DNA of 10,600 nucleotides. Origin: MED-G78 sp964343355. GTDB lineage: Bacteria > Pseudomonadota > Gammaproteobacteria > Magnimaribacterales > D2472. The stretch covers positions 1 through 10,600 of the forward strand of contig CAYFJC010000036.1 of assembly GCA_964343355.1 (NCBI GenBank). The letters run 5' to 3'. The number at the start of each line of letters is the position of its first letter. The stretch's first letter is position 1. Positions 1 to 5,768 of this stretch are shown piece by piece. The notes below the pieces were generated by a model, which searched no databases, was not told where the DNA came from, and was given only the letters and a program-made list of their open reading frames with translations. A program made the position numbers and the translations under genes.

Positions 1-2
1 TC

Positions 3-230
3 ATAGAGGTAGAAGATTATATATTTAATAAAGACAAACAACTAGTTGTAGACCCGACTGCTGAAAAACTTAAGAATGAGTTCAATAAAGTTGAAAGGAG
101 TTATATACCTATAAATGCAATTATTAGAATTGATGAAGTTGTAGAATCTGGTGAAGCTACAATAAAAGAAAATAAAAGTTCTGTAAGCCCATTTCCTCTT
201 AATATCCAGCCTGCCAATAAAAGCGAATAA
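3..230 (+). CDS. DUF1820 family protein, 3' part (5' end outside window)
   Basis: The reading frame is open from the window edge and gives 75 residues before a TAA stop. The pattern VVDPTAEKLKNEF, then RSYIPINAIIRIDEV, then a tail ending in a PFPL-type stretch, matches what I know of the DUF1820 family of small conserved gammaproteobacterial proteins. Those are usually about 100 residues, so some 25-30 N-terminal residues are probably missing. No function is established for the family, and I see no catalytic motif, signal peptide or membrane segment in the visible part. The gene ends two bases from the stop codon of the convergent orn gene, so there is no room for a separate terminator. Family assignment is from recognition of the conserved block and is fairly confident. 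Function is unknown. Confidence 0.75.
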   Translation: MEVEDYIFNKDKQLVVDPTAEKLKNEFNKVERSYIPINAIIRIDEVVESGEATIKENKSSVSPFPLNIQPANKSE

Positions 231-232
231 CT

Positions 233-793
233 TTAAAATAATTCTTCTTCGTTGAAAATTAAATTTTTATAAAATCTAAGCTCTTCAACTGAATCTTTAA
301 TATCACCCATAGCTCTGTGAGCTCCATTTTTCTCGTAGACCTGCGCCTCATTCATCCATCTTGTTGCAAGCTCTTTAACTGTCGACACATCGATATGCCT
401 ATAATTAAAATAGGCTTCTAATGTAGGCATATATTTAACTAGAAATCTTCTGTCATGAGAAACTGTATTCCCACACATTGGTGATTTTTTATCACTGACA
501 TATTTTGCAATGAACTCAAGGGTCTCCATTTCTGCAACTTGCTGAGAAATACTGCTTTTTTGGACTGCTTCAGCTAAGCCTGAGCCACCATGCTGTTTTT
601 GATTCCAGTCATCCATTCGGTCAAGATATTCTTGAGGTTGTTTAATGATAATATTTGGCCCTTCAGCGATATAATTAAGCTGAGAATCAGTTATTAACGT
701 GGCTATTTCAATGATTCTCTCTTTTTCAGGATCTAATCCTGTCATCTCAAGATCGATCCAAACTAAATTTTCTTTTGATTGTTGGGTCTTCAT
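233..793 (-). CDS. orn: Oligoribonuclease (DEDDh 3'-5' exonuclease)
   Basis: Degrades 2-5 nt RNA fragments to mononucleotides in the cytoplasm, the last step of mRNA turnover. It also clears linear pGpG from cyclic-di-GMP breakdown. The protein is 186 aa, close to E. coli Orn (181 aa). The DEDDh residues are visible: D14 and E16 in WIDLEMTGLD, D114 in GNTVSHDRRFL, and H159 plus D164 in HRAMGDIKDS. The last motif has G163 where many homologues have a second Asp (HRALDDI); the catalytic Asp is the following residue and is retained. The ATG at 791-793 places the first motif at the usual distance from the N-terminus. An AAAGGAAAG stretch lies rather far upstream as a ribosome site. It is divergent from rsgA, the same neighbour as in E. 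coli and many relatives. Confidence 0.96.
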   Translation of the reverse strand: MKTQQSKENLVWIDLEMTGLDPEKERIIEIATLITDSQLNYIAEGPNIIIKQPQEYLDRMDDWNQKQHGGSGLAEAVQKSSISQQVAEMETLEFIAKYVSDKKSPMCGNTVSHDRRFLVKYMPTLEAYFNYRHIDVSTVKELATRWMNEAQVYEKNGAHRAMGDIKDSVEELRFYKNLIFNEEELF

Positions 794-849
794 AACTTTT
801 TATATTCTTTCCTTTGGTGTATTTTGTGCTTTATATGCAAAAAGTTCAA
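794..849. promoter_or_regulatory. Divergent orn/rsgA promoter region (candidate)
   Basis: This is the only spacer between orn and rsgA, so both transcripts should start in or next to it. For rsgA, TATATT (801-806) sits 16 bases after TTGTTG (779-784, inside the start of orn), placing transcription start near 812. For orn on the minus strand, TTGAAC (844-849) and CAAAAT (821-826) are 17 bases apart. The matches to sigma-70 consensus are partial, and such strings are common in AT-rich DNA, so the exact boxes are uncertain. The existence of divergent promoters here follows from the gene layout. Confidence 0.35.
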
Positions 850-1710
850 ACAGGAAGAGTAATTGAATTCTATTCAAACACATGTTTGGTAGATATCAGT
901 GGTCTTACAGTTCAATGCTCGATATTTGGAAAACAGGATATTGTGGTTGGTGATCGTGTAAATATAGAGTATCAAAATGAGAATGACCCCAAGTCAGCAT
1001 TAATTATATCTAAACAAGAAAGAACATCGGAGCTAACCAAAAGGAGTATTAGAGGCTCTAAAGTGGTTGCTGCAAACATCAGTCATGTGGGAATACTTTT
1101 AGTACAAAATCCAACTACATCAACTGAATTCATTGATAAATGGATTGCTTCTTCCAAGGCTTCAAATATCAAGCCGTTTATAATAAATAATAAAATAGAC
1201 ATTGATATGCCGTCTGATTATTTACAAAAAGTAGCACTTTACAACAACATTGATATAAAAATATTTAATGTATCTGCTAAAGAAAATACCGGCTTAAAAG
1301 ATCTGACTCAGTATTTAGAAAATAAATGCACCATATTTGTTGGGAACTCAGGTGCAGGTAAATCAACACTGACATCTAAGCTTACTGGAATTGATATTAA
1401 AACTAAGGCTCTATCTAACAATCAGGGGAGGCATACCACCTCCATATCAAGTTTATATGTGCTCCCAAATAATATTGAGATCATAGATTCACCCGGAGTA
1501 AGAGATGTTCCTATAGAAGGCTTATCCAAAGAAGAGATTGTTCATGGTTTCTATGAAATATATGAATCTAGTAAATTATGTAAATTTTCAAATTGTAACC
1601 ATAAGGGTGATGAGGGCTGTAACGTAATCCCAATGATTAATAATGGAGAAATAAGTAAAAGTAGATACAATAATTTTATTAAATTCCTCGAGCAGGTATC
1701 AGATGAATAA
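835..1710 (+). CDS. rsgA: Small ribosomal subunit biogenesis GTPase RsgA
   Basis: A circularly permuted GTPase that binds the 30S subunit and acts in late 16S maturation and release of assembly factors. From the ATG at 835 it is 291 aa. An OB-fold comes first (about 1-75). The permuted GTPase motifs follow: G4 NKID (119-122), G1 GNSGAGKS (170-177), G2 GRHTT (198-202) and G3 DSPG (218-221). The C-terminal zinc site is complete as C249-x4-C254-x-H256-x5-C262. The frame can be extended seven codons to a TTG at 814. I prefer 835 because the product then begins directly at the OB-fold (MQKVQTGRVIEF) and because the best promoter candidate starts transcription near 812, making 814 nearly leaderless. 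The E. coli protein has a longer N-terminal extension that is absent here. The gene overlaps ubiE by eight bases and probably heads the rsgA-ubi-tat transcript. Confidence 0.95.
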   Translation: MQKVQTGRVIEFYSNTCLVDISGLTVQCSIFGKQDIVVGDRVNIEYQNENDPKSALIISKQERTSELTKRSIRGSKVVAANISHVGILLVQNPTTSTEFIDKWIASSKASNIKPFIINNKIDIDMPSDYLQKVALYNNIDIKIFNVSAKENTGLKDLTQYLENKCTIFVGNSGAGKSTLTSKLTGIDIKTKALSNNQGRHTTSISSLYVLPNNIEIIDSPGVRDVPIEGLSKEEIVHGFYEIYESSKLCKFSNCNHKGDEGCNVIPMINNGEISKSRYNNFIKFLEQVSDE

Positions 1711-2449
1711 AAAAACACATTTTGGCTATAAAGAAGTGGATGTTGAAGAAAAATCCAAGCACGTAGGGGGTGTATTCTCATCTGTTGCTAGCAGTTATGA
1801 TGTCATGAATGATGCTATGTCTATGGGATTGCATAGATTATGGAAGAGAATACTAGTTGAGATTGCAGGAGTTAAGGATAATGATGTAGTCCTAGATATA
1901 GCCGCCGGAACTGGAGATATTGCAAAATTAATATCAAATCAATTCCCTTCATCACAAGTTTATATTTCAGACATTAACAGTGAGATGCTTGCCCTTGGAA
2001 GAGAAAGATCCATAGATGAAGGCTTCTCTAATAATACATATTTCTGTCAATTAAGTGGTGAGGCAATTCCTTTTAAGGATGATACTTTTGATGTAATAAC
2101 CATTGGTTTTGGCCTAAGAAATTTTACAGATAAGCCTGCTGGTTTAAAAGAAATGAAGCGATGTCTTAAAAAAAACGGTCGCCTCCTTGTTCTAGAATTT
2201 TCTAAACCTACCAATCCCTTATTTAGCAAAGTGTATGATTGGTATTCATTTAATATCCTCCCAAAATTAGGAGCTTTATTGGCAAATGATAGTGATAGTT
2301 ATCAGTACTTAGCTGAGTCTATTAGGATGCACCCTGATCAAGAAGCTTTAAAAGAGCTGGTTCTTAGCAGTGGTTTTGATGACTGCAAATTTTATAACTT
2401 ATTAAACGGTATTGTGGCTATCCATGTTGGATATAAAGAACAAGATTAA
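1703..2449 (+). CDS. ubiE: Ubiquinone/menaquinone biosynthesis C-methyltransferase UbiE
   Basis: An S-adenosylmethionine-dependent methyltransferase that methylates the benzoquinol ring during ubiquinone synthesis; in organisms with menaquinone it also methylates demethylmenaquinol. The 248 aa length equals the usual size (E. coli 251). Seen in order: the N-terminal HFGYKEV and VFSSVASSYDVMNDAMSMGLHRLWKR signature, SAM motif I VLDIAAGTGD (63-72), the acidic D-x-N-x-x-M binding segment, GEAIPFKDDTFD, and GFGLRNFTD. The C-terminus reads GIVAIHVGYKEQD, whereas the E. coli protein ends GVVALHRGYKF. The H-R-G-Y arginine is a valine, and three residues are added where the gene overlaps ubiJ. The start ATG lies inside the rsgA stop region as ATGAATAA, which suggests translational coupling. 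With ubiJ and ubiB downstream, ubiquinone is the likely product. Confidence 0.96.
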   Translation: MNKKTHFGYKEVDVEEKSKHVGGVFSSVASSYDVMNDAMSMGLHRLWKRILVEIAGVKDNDVVLDIAAGTGDIAKLISNQFPSSQVYISDINSEMLALGRERSIDEGFSNNTYFCQLSGEAIPFKDDTFDVITIGFGLRNFTDKPAGLKEMKRCLKKNGRLLVLEFSKPTNPLFSKVYDWYSFNILPKLGALLANDSDSYQYLAESIRMHPDQEALKELVLSSGFDDCKFYNLLNGIVAIHVGYKEQD

Positions 2450-2936
2450 TCAATCTGTAAGTAAATTTATAGAAGATGCTATAAGCTCTTCTCCTGATCT
2501 TGGAGATAAATTAGATAATATTTCTCCTATTTTATTTAGTCTTAACATTTCTGGTGTCGAGCCTTTTTTTATTAGAATAAATAAAAATATAGTTAATGTT
2601 TCTATGGATGAAATTGAAAATATAGATTTTTTAATTTCCATAGGTATCTTGGAGATTGCTCAATATATCACCAGTAAAACTATTGCAAAAAAACATATTG
2701 AGGGTGATGAAGAAAAAGCATTCGTCCTAATTAATATACTTAAAAATACTGATATTGATTTCTCAATTTTAGTTGAAAGAAATTTTGGTCATCTGCCTGG
2801 TGTTTTATCGTATCTAGCAGGCATTAAAATAAATCAGAATACCGATGTTACAATCATGCCAGATGATCTTTCACAAAAACTTAGATCTATTAGCATTCGC
2901 CTTGATAGGTTAGAAGCACTAAATAATGAAAATTAA
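2424..2936 (+). CDS. ubiJ: UbiJ-like SCP2-domain ubiquinone biosynthesis accessory factor
   Basis: UbiJ binds ubiquinone intermediates through an SCP2 lipid-binding fold and helps organise the soluble Ubi complex. This 170 aa protein lies between ubiE and ubiB, exactly where ubiJ is found in Gammaproteobacteria. Visible similarities to E. coli UbiJ are an SCP2-like middle, the stretch IEGDEEKAFVLINILKNTDIDF (compare LEVQGDIQVVQNFVALADLAEFD), and an amphipathic end LSQKLRSISIRLDRLEAL (compare VDALTKRLEKLEAK). Overall identity is low, so position carries much of the weight. The ATG at 2424 lies inside ubiE, giving a 26-base overlap. TTG at 2412 or 2427 is also possible, but no later start exists before the ubiE stop. 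No good ribosome site is seen, so coupling to ubiE translation is likely. Its stop TAA directly abuts the ubiB ATG. Confidence 0.85.
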   Translation: MLDIKNKINQSVSKFIEDAISSSPDLGDKLDNISPILFSLNISGVEPFFIRINKNIVNVSMDEIENIDFLISIGILEIAQYITSKTIAKKHIEGDEEKAFVLINILKNTDIDFSILVERNFGHLPGVLSYLAGIKINQNTDVTIMPDDLSQKLRSISIRLDRLEALNNEN

Positions 2937-4499
2937 ATGAATTTAATAATATTAATAATAGGTGGTATAAAGCTTTTATCTGGCTCTATTAGACATGGGG
3001 TTATAAGCATACCCTTTGAAAATAGCTCTAATTATTTTATAAAATCACTTCGATTGCTCAACCCCTTTTATTCTAATTTTAAAGACAAAAGAGAGGGTCA
3101 AAGGCTTGCAACTCTTATAGAATCTCAGGGACCAGTATTTATAAAATTTGGTCAGCTTCTCTCAACTCGAACAGATATTTTAGATATTGAGGTCGCTAAG
3201 GATCTCCAGATCCTTACTGATCAGTGCAAAAACTTTGATGTCAAAGTAGCGCGAGAAATTATTAAGAAAGAATTAGGTGGAGATATCGAAGAATTCTATG
3301 ATGATTTCAATGACAACCCAATTGCTGCTGCATCTTTGGCACAAGTTCATACTGCCAAAATTAAAAATACCGATAAGGATGTCGTTATAAAAGTCTTAAG
3401 GCCTGGAATTAAAAAAAGTGTGTCAAGAAATGTTCGATTGCTTAAAAGTGCGGCTTCTGTATTCAATATTTTGTATAAGGATAGTGATAGATTAAAACCA
3501 AAGGAAGTTATTAGAGATTACGAAGAAACTATTTATAAAGAATTAGATCTAAAATTGGAAGCGGCTAATACAAACTTAACTCGAAAAAATTTCTTCAATT
3601 CAAAAAGGCTTTATATTCCCGAAGTTTATTGGGAGTTAACCACATCTAATATTTTCACTTTGGAGAAAATTGATGGCATTCCATGCACTTCTATTGAAGA
3701 AATAGAAGCTCACAAAATAGATAAAAAATTGTTAGCAGAAAACGGTGTAACTATATTTCTAGATCAGGTATTTCGTGATAACTTCTTTCATGCTGATATG
3801 CATCCTGGAAATATTTTTGTATCAAAAGAGCATCCTGAATCTCCGGGTTATATAGCTATAGATTGTGCAATTACCGGCTCACTATCAAATGAAGAGAGGT
3901 ATGCGCTTGCACGGATGCTGCAGGCAGTTTTAAAACAAAACTATAGGGCATTAGCTCAACTCTTTATTAATTCTCACTGGGTTGATCCTGAGACGAGCCT
4001 ATTAGAGCTAGAAAATACCTTAAGAGCATGTTGTGAGCCAATATTTGAAAAACCTTTATCCGAGATCGAGTTTGGAAAACTACTTTTATATCTTTTCCAG
4101 AGTACGAGAAGGTTTGGTTTATCTTTGCAGCCCTCTTTGGTTCTTCTGCAAAAAACATTGATTCATATTGAAGGAATGGGAAGACAAATCTATCCGGAGT
4201 TAGATTTTTGGGGTATTGCAGAGCCCTATTTAGATAATTGGTTGATGGAACAATTTAGTCCATTAAGATTAAAAGATTTTATTTTAGAGAATAAAGAAGA
4301 GATTTTATTTAAAACCTCTGAAATGCCTGGGTTTATTTATGAGGTCCTAGATGAATTAAGAGGTTATTCAAAAAATAAGCAATCAAGTGATACAAAAATA
4401 CAAGAATTAAAAGTTCAGCTTATAAAAGAAAAGTATATGGTCCGACTAATTGGTGTTGGAATAATCACTCTATTGGGTGTCTTAATATTCACATCATAA
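2937..4499 (+). CDS. ubiB: Ubiquinone biosynthesis protein UbiB (atypical kinase/ATPase family)
   Basis: A member of the ABC1/ADCK/UbiB protein-kinase-like family. It is a membrane-anchored ATPase needed for ubiquinone synthesis, thought to help deliver lipid intermediates to the Ubi enzymes. Length is 520 aa (E. coli 546). Seen in order: the KxGQ motif as KFGQ (70-73), the Ala-rich loop AAASLAQVH (130-138), the ATP-site lysine in VIKV (K152), and the catalytic segment HADMHPGN (285-292, with D287 and N292). The metal-binding segment reads IDCAITGSL (D309-C310-A311), where E. coli has IDCGIVGSL, so the family glycine is an alanine. A single hydrophobic helix occupies about residues 500-518 at the extreme C-terminus, where E. 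coli UbiB has two closely spaced ones. ATG follows the ubiJ stop with no spacer. The kinase core is intact apart from the Gly-to-Ala change. Confidence 0.96.
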   Translation: MNLIILIIGGIKLLSGSIRHGVISIPFENSSNYFIKSLRLLNPFYSNFKDKREGQRLATLIESQGPVFIKFGQLLSTRTDILDIEVAKDLQILTDQCKNFDVKVAREIIKKELGGDIEEFYDDFNDNPIAAASLAQVHTAKIKNTDKDVVIKVLRPGIKKSVSRNVRLLKSAASVFNILYKDSDRLKPKEVIRDYEETIYKELDLKLEAANTNLTRKNFFNSKRLYIPEVYWELTTSNIFTLEKIDGIPCTSIEEIEAHKIDKKLLAENGVTIFLDQVFRDNFFHADMHPGNIFVSKEHPESPGYIAIDCAITGSLSNEERYALARMLQAVLKQNYRALAQLFINSHWVDPETSLLELENTLRACCEPIFEKPLSEIEFGKLLLYLFQSTRRFGLSLQPSLVLLQKTLIHIEGMGRQIYPELDFWGIAEPYLDNWLMEQFSPLRLKDFILENKEEILFKTSEMPGFIYEVLDELRGYSKNKQSSDTKIQELKVQLIKEKYMVRLIGVGIITLLGVLIFTS

Positions 4500-4502
4500 A
4501 AT

Positions 4503-4508
4503 TATAAT
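4503..4508 (+). promoter_or_regulatory. Candidate -10 box for tatABC
   Basis: A perfect TATAAT lies just after the ubiB stop, in the only sizeable spacer of the plus-strand operon (4500-4558). It falls within a 14-base all-A/T palindrome (4498-4511). A start near 4515 would give tatA a leader of about 44 bases. No good -35 hexamer lies 16-18 bases upstream; the best string is TCTTAA at 4480-4485. An internal tat promoter is plausible but weakly supported. Confidence 0.25.
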
Positions 4509-4548
4509 TTTTAGTTTCTTTGACTAAAGGTTAAACTAGATTCTCTTT

Positions 4549-4554
4549 GGAGGT
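4549..4554 (+). promoter_or_regulatory. Strong ribosome binding site of tatA
   Basis: GGAGGT lies five bases before the ATG at 4559 (counting from the end of GGAGG). It is the best Shine-Dalgarno sequence on the plus strand of the window and decides the tatA start in favour of 4559 over an in-frame TTG at 4547, which would overlap the site. It fits the need for more TatA than TatB or TatC, both of which have poor sites. Confidence 0.8.
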
Positions 4555-4558
4555 AATT

Positions 4559-4738
4559 ATGGGTATTGGTGGCATAAGCGTTTGGCAGTTATTGATAATC
4601 TTAGCAGTTGTAGTCCTGATTTTTGGAAGTGGAAGATTGAAATCTTTAGGTTCTGATTTAGGATCTAGTCTTAAAGGTTTTAAAAAAGCTGTTAAGGAAG
4701 AAGAAACTGACGAAGACTCAGATAATAAAGATTTATAA
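4559..4738 (+). CDS. tatA: Twin-arginine translocase subunit TatA
   Basis: The pore-forming or membrane-weakening subunit of the Tat system, which moves folded proteins across the inner membrane. The 59 aa product begins MGIGGISVWQLL, matching E. coli MGGISIWQLL, with the polar Q10 equivalent to E. coli Q8. One membrane helix (about 7-22) is followed by the FG hinge (22-23) and the amphipathic helix with the conserved LGSSLKGFKKA (34-44, F41 equivalent to E. coli F39). The tail is short and acidic. E. coli TatA is 89 aa, so the unstructured tail is much reduced here. The start is set by the GGAGGT ribosome site. tatB begins three bases after its stop. Confidence 0.95.
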   Translation: MGIGGISVWQLLIILAVVVLIFGSGRLKSLGSDLGSSLKGFKKAVKEEETDEDSDNKDL

Positions 4739-4741
4739 AAA

Positions 4742-4999
4742 TTGTTTCAGATAGGCTTCTTTGAAATCCTGCTTATCCTTTCGCTTGGGCTATTAATTAT
4801 TGGCCCAAAACAACTACCAACTGTTATTAAATTTGTCTTAAAGCAATACAAAAAATTACAAAAAAATATTGTAAGTTTTAAAGATGATATTGAAAAAGAA
4901 ATAGATACTAAAGACATTAAACAAGATATTTATAATGAGCTAAGAATGGAGGAGCTAGAACAATCAGAGCTCTTTGAAGAAAAAAAAGAAGATGACTGA
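4742..4999 (+). CDS. tatB: Twin-arginine translocase subunit TatB (TTG start)
   Basis: TatB forms the twin-arginine signal-peptide receptor with TatC. The start codon is TTG, giving MFQIGFFEILLILSLGLLIIGPKQLP, which matches the canonical TatB N-terminus MFDIGFSELL...GPQRLP. Family residues E8, G21-P22 and L25-P26 are present. There is one membrane helix (about 4-20), then a charged, lysine- and glutamate-rich amphipathic helix. At 85 aa it is about half of E. coli TatB (171 aa); the poorly conserved C-terminal tail is what is missing. There is no good Shine-Dalgarno sequence, and the start lies three bases after the tatA stop, so translation is probably coupled to tatA. The end overlaps tatC by eight bases. 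The N-terminal Glu and position after tatA identify it as TatB rather than a second TatA. Confidence 0.93.
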   Translation: MFQIGFFEILLILSLGLLIIGPKQLPTVIKFVLKQYKKLQKNIVSFKDDIEKEIDTKDIKQDIYNELRMEELEQSELFEEKKEDD

Positions 5000-5668
5000 A
5001 AGCTCTATAACAAGCCATTTTATTGAATTAAGAACAAGACTTCTTAGGGTGCTTGGGCTCTTGGCTGTTCTAACTATTGCTGGGCTGCCTTTTGCTTCAG
5101 AAATATATCTCTTTGTTTCTAGCCCATTGATTAATGCCTTGCCTGCAGGCTCAACCATGATAGCTACTGAAGTAACTACACCATTCATGGTGCCAATTAA
5201 ACTAACAATATTTACTGCTATGTTATTAACTATTCCTTATATGTTTTATGAGGTATGGATGTTCATGGTGCCTGGTTTGTTTAAAACTGAGAAGAAGTTT
5301 ATTGCCCCCTTAATGTTGTCTACTATTATGCTTTTTGTTCTAGGTATATCTTTTGCATACTTTGTTGTAGCACCAATTATTTTTAGTTTTTTTATAGCAT
5401 CGGCGCCTGAATCTATTCAGGTAATGACTGATATAAATCAATATTTTAGTTTTTTTATAAAACTAATTTTTGCGTTTGGGATTTCATTTGAAATACCTGT
5501 TGCGACTTACTTACTAATTAATTCCAATATTGTAGATAAGAAAACTCTAGTAAATACTAGGCCTTATATAGTTGTGATGTTTTTTGTTTTAGCAATGTTT
5601 TTAACTCCGCCCGACGTTTTCTCTCAATTATTTTTAGCTATACCAATGTGGTTATTATTTGAGATTGG
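4992..5668 (+). CDS. tatC: Twin-arginine translocase subunit TatC (3' end lost in assembly gap)
   Basis: The polytopic core of the Tat receptor that reads the twin-arginine signal. From the ATG at 4992, 225 residues are visible before the N run. Key positions align with E. coli at a constant offset of three: E12 (E15) in FIELR, F91 (F94) and E100 (E103) in the first cytoplasmic loop WMFMVPGLFKTEKK, E167 (E170) in FGISFEIPV, and D208 (D211) in TPPDVFSQ. Five membrane helices and most of the sixth can be traced. The last visible residues, LLFEI, correspond to E. coli LFEIG about 30 residues before its end, so only the end of helix 6 and the cytoplasmic tail are missing. An upstream TTG (4974) would add a run of lysines and is less likely. 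Overlap with tatB as ATGACTGA implies coupling. Confidence 0.95.
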
Positions 5669-5768
5669 NNNNNNNNNNNNNNNNNNNNNNNNNNNNNNNN
5701 NNNNNNNNNNNNNNNNNNNNNNNNNNNNNNNNNNNNNNNNNNNNNNNNNNNNNNNNNNNNNNNNNNNN
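5669..5768. other. Assembly gap of 100 N
   Basis: Exactly 100 undetermined bases, the customary placeholder for a scaffold gap of unknown size. The 3' ends of tatC (+) and the LOG-family gene (-) lie in it. From the usual family lengths, about 20-35 residues of TatC and 15-30 residues of the LOG protein are missing, so the true distance is probably of the order of 100-200 bases unless the genes overlap. Any terminator between the two converging operons is also hidden here. Confidence 0.97.

Noticed and set aside
814..834. TTG at 814 as the rsgA start
   Set aside because: It would add VYFVLY ahead of the OB-fold, has no ribosome site, and nearly coincides with the predicted transcription start. 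ATG 835 fits better, though 814 is not excluded.
1551..1781. Open frames of 60-76 codons on the opposite strands (for example 1551-1781, 2047-2229, 2450-2641, 3967-4158, 4964-5188, 7407-7595, 7620-7811, 8240-8431, 9282-9470)
   Set aside because: Each lies inside a well-supported gene, lacks a ribosome site or family motif, and looks like antisense or shifted-frame shadow.
4498..4511. Perfect 14-base palindrome AAAATTATAATTTT as a terminator or operator
   Set aside because: It is all A/T with no G-C stem, overlaps the ubiB stop, and such palindromes are expected by chance in DNA this AT-rich.
4520..4525. TTGACT as a -35 box before tatA
   Set aside because: It is a good -35 match, but no acceptable -10 lies 16-18 bases downstream before the ribosome site.
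4547..4558. TTG at 4547 as the tatA start
   Set aside because: It would cover the GGAGGT ribosome site that clearly serves ATG 4559, and TatA proteins begin close to the GGIS motif.
4974..4991. TTG at 4974 as the tatC start, adding MKKKKK
   Set aside because: The family N-terminus aligns with MTESSITSHFIELR from ATG 4992 at a constant offset to E. coli, and the longer form lengthens the overlap with tatB without support.
5624..5768. Extension of the LOG-family protein beyond the N run into antisense of tatC, ending near PISNNNHIGIAKNN
   Set aside because: The frame only stays open because undetermined bases carry no stops. The tail is the reverse strand of tatC and has no LOG similarity.
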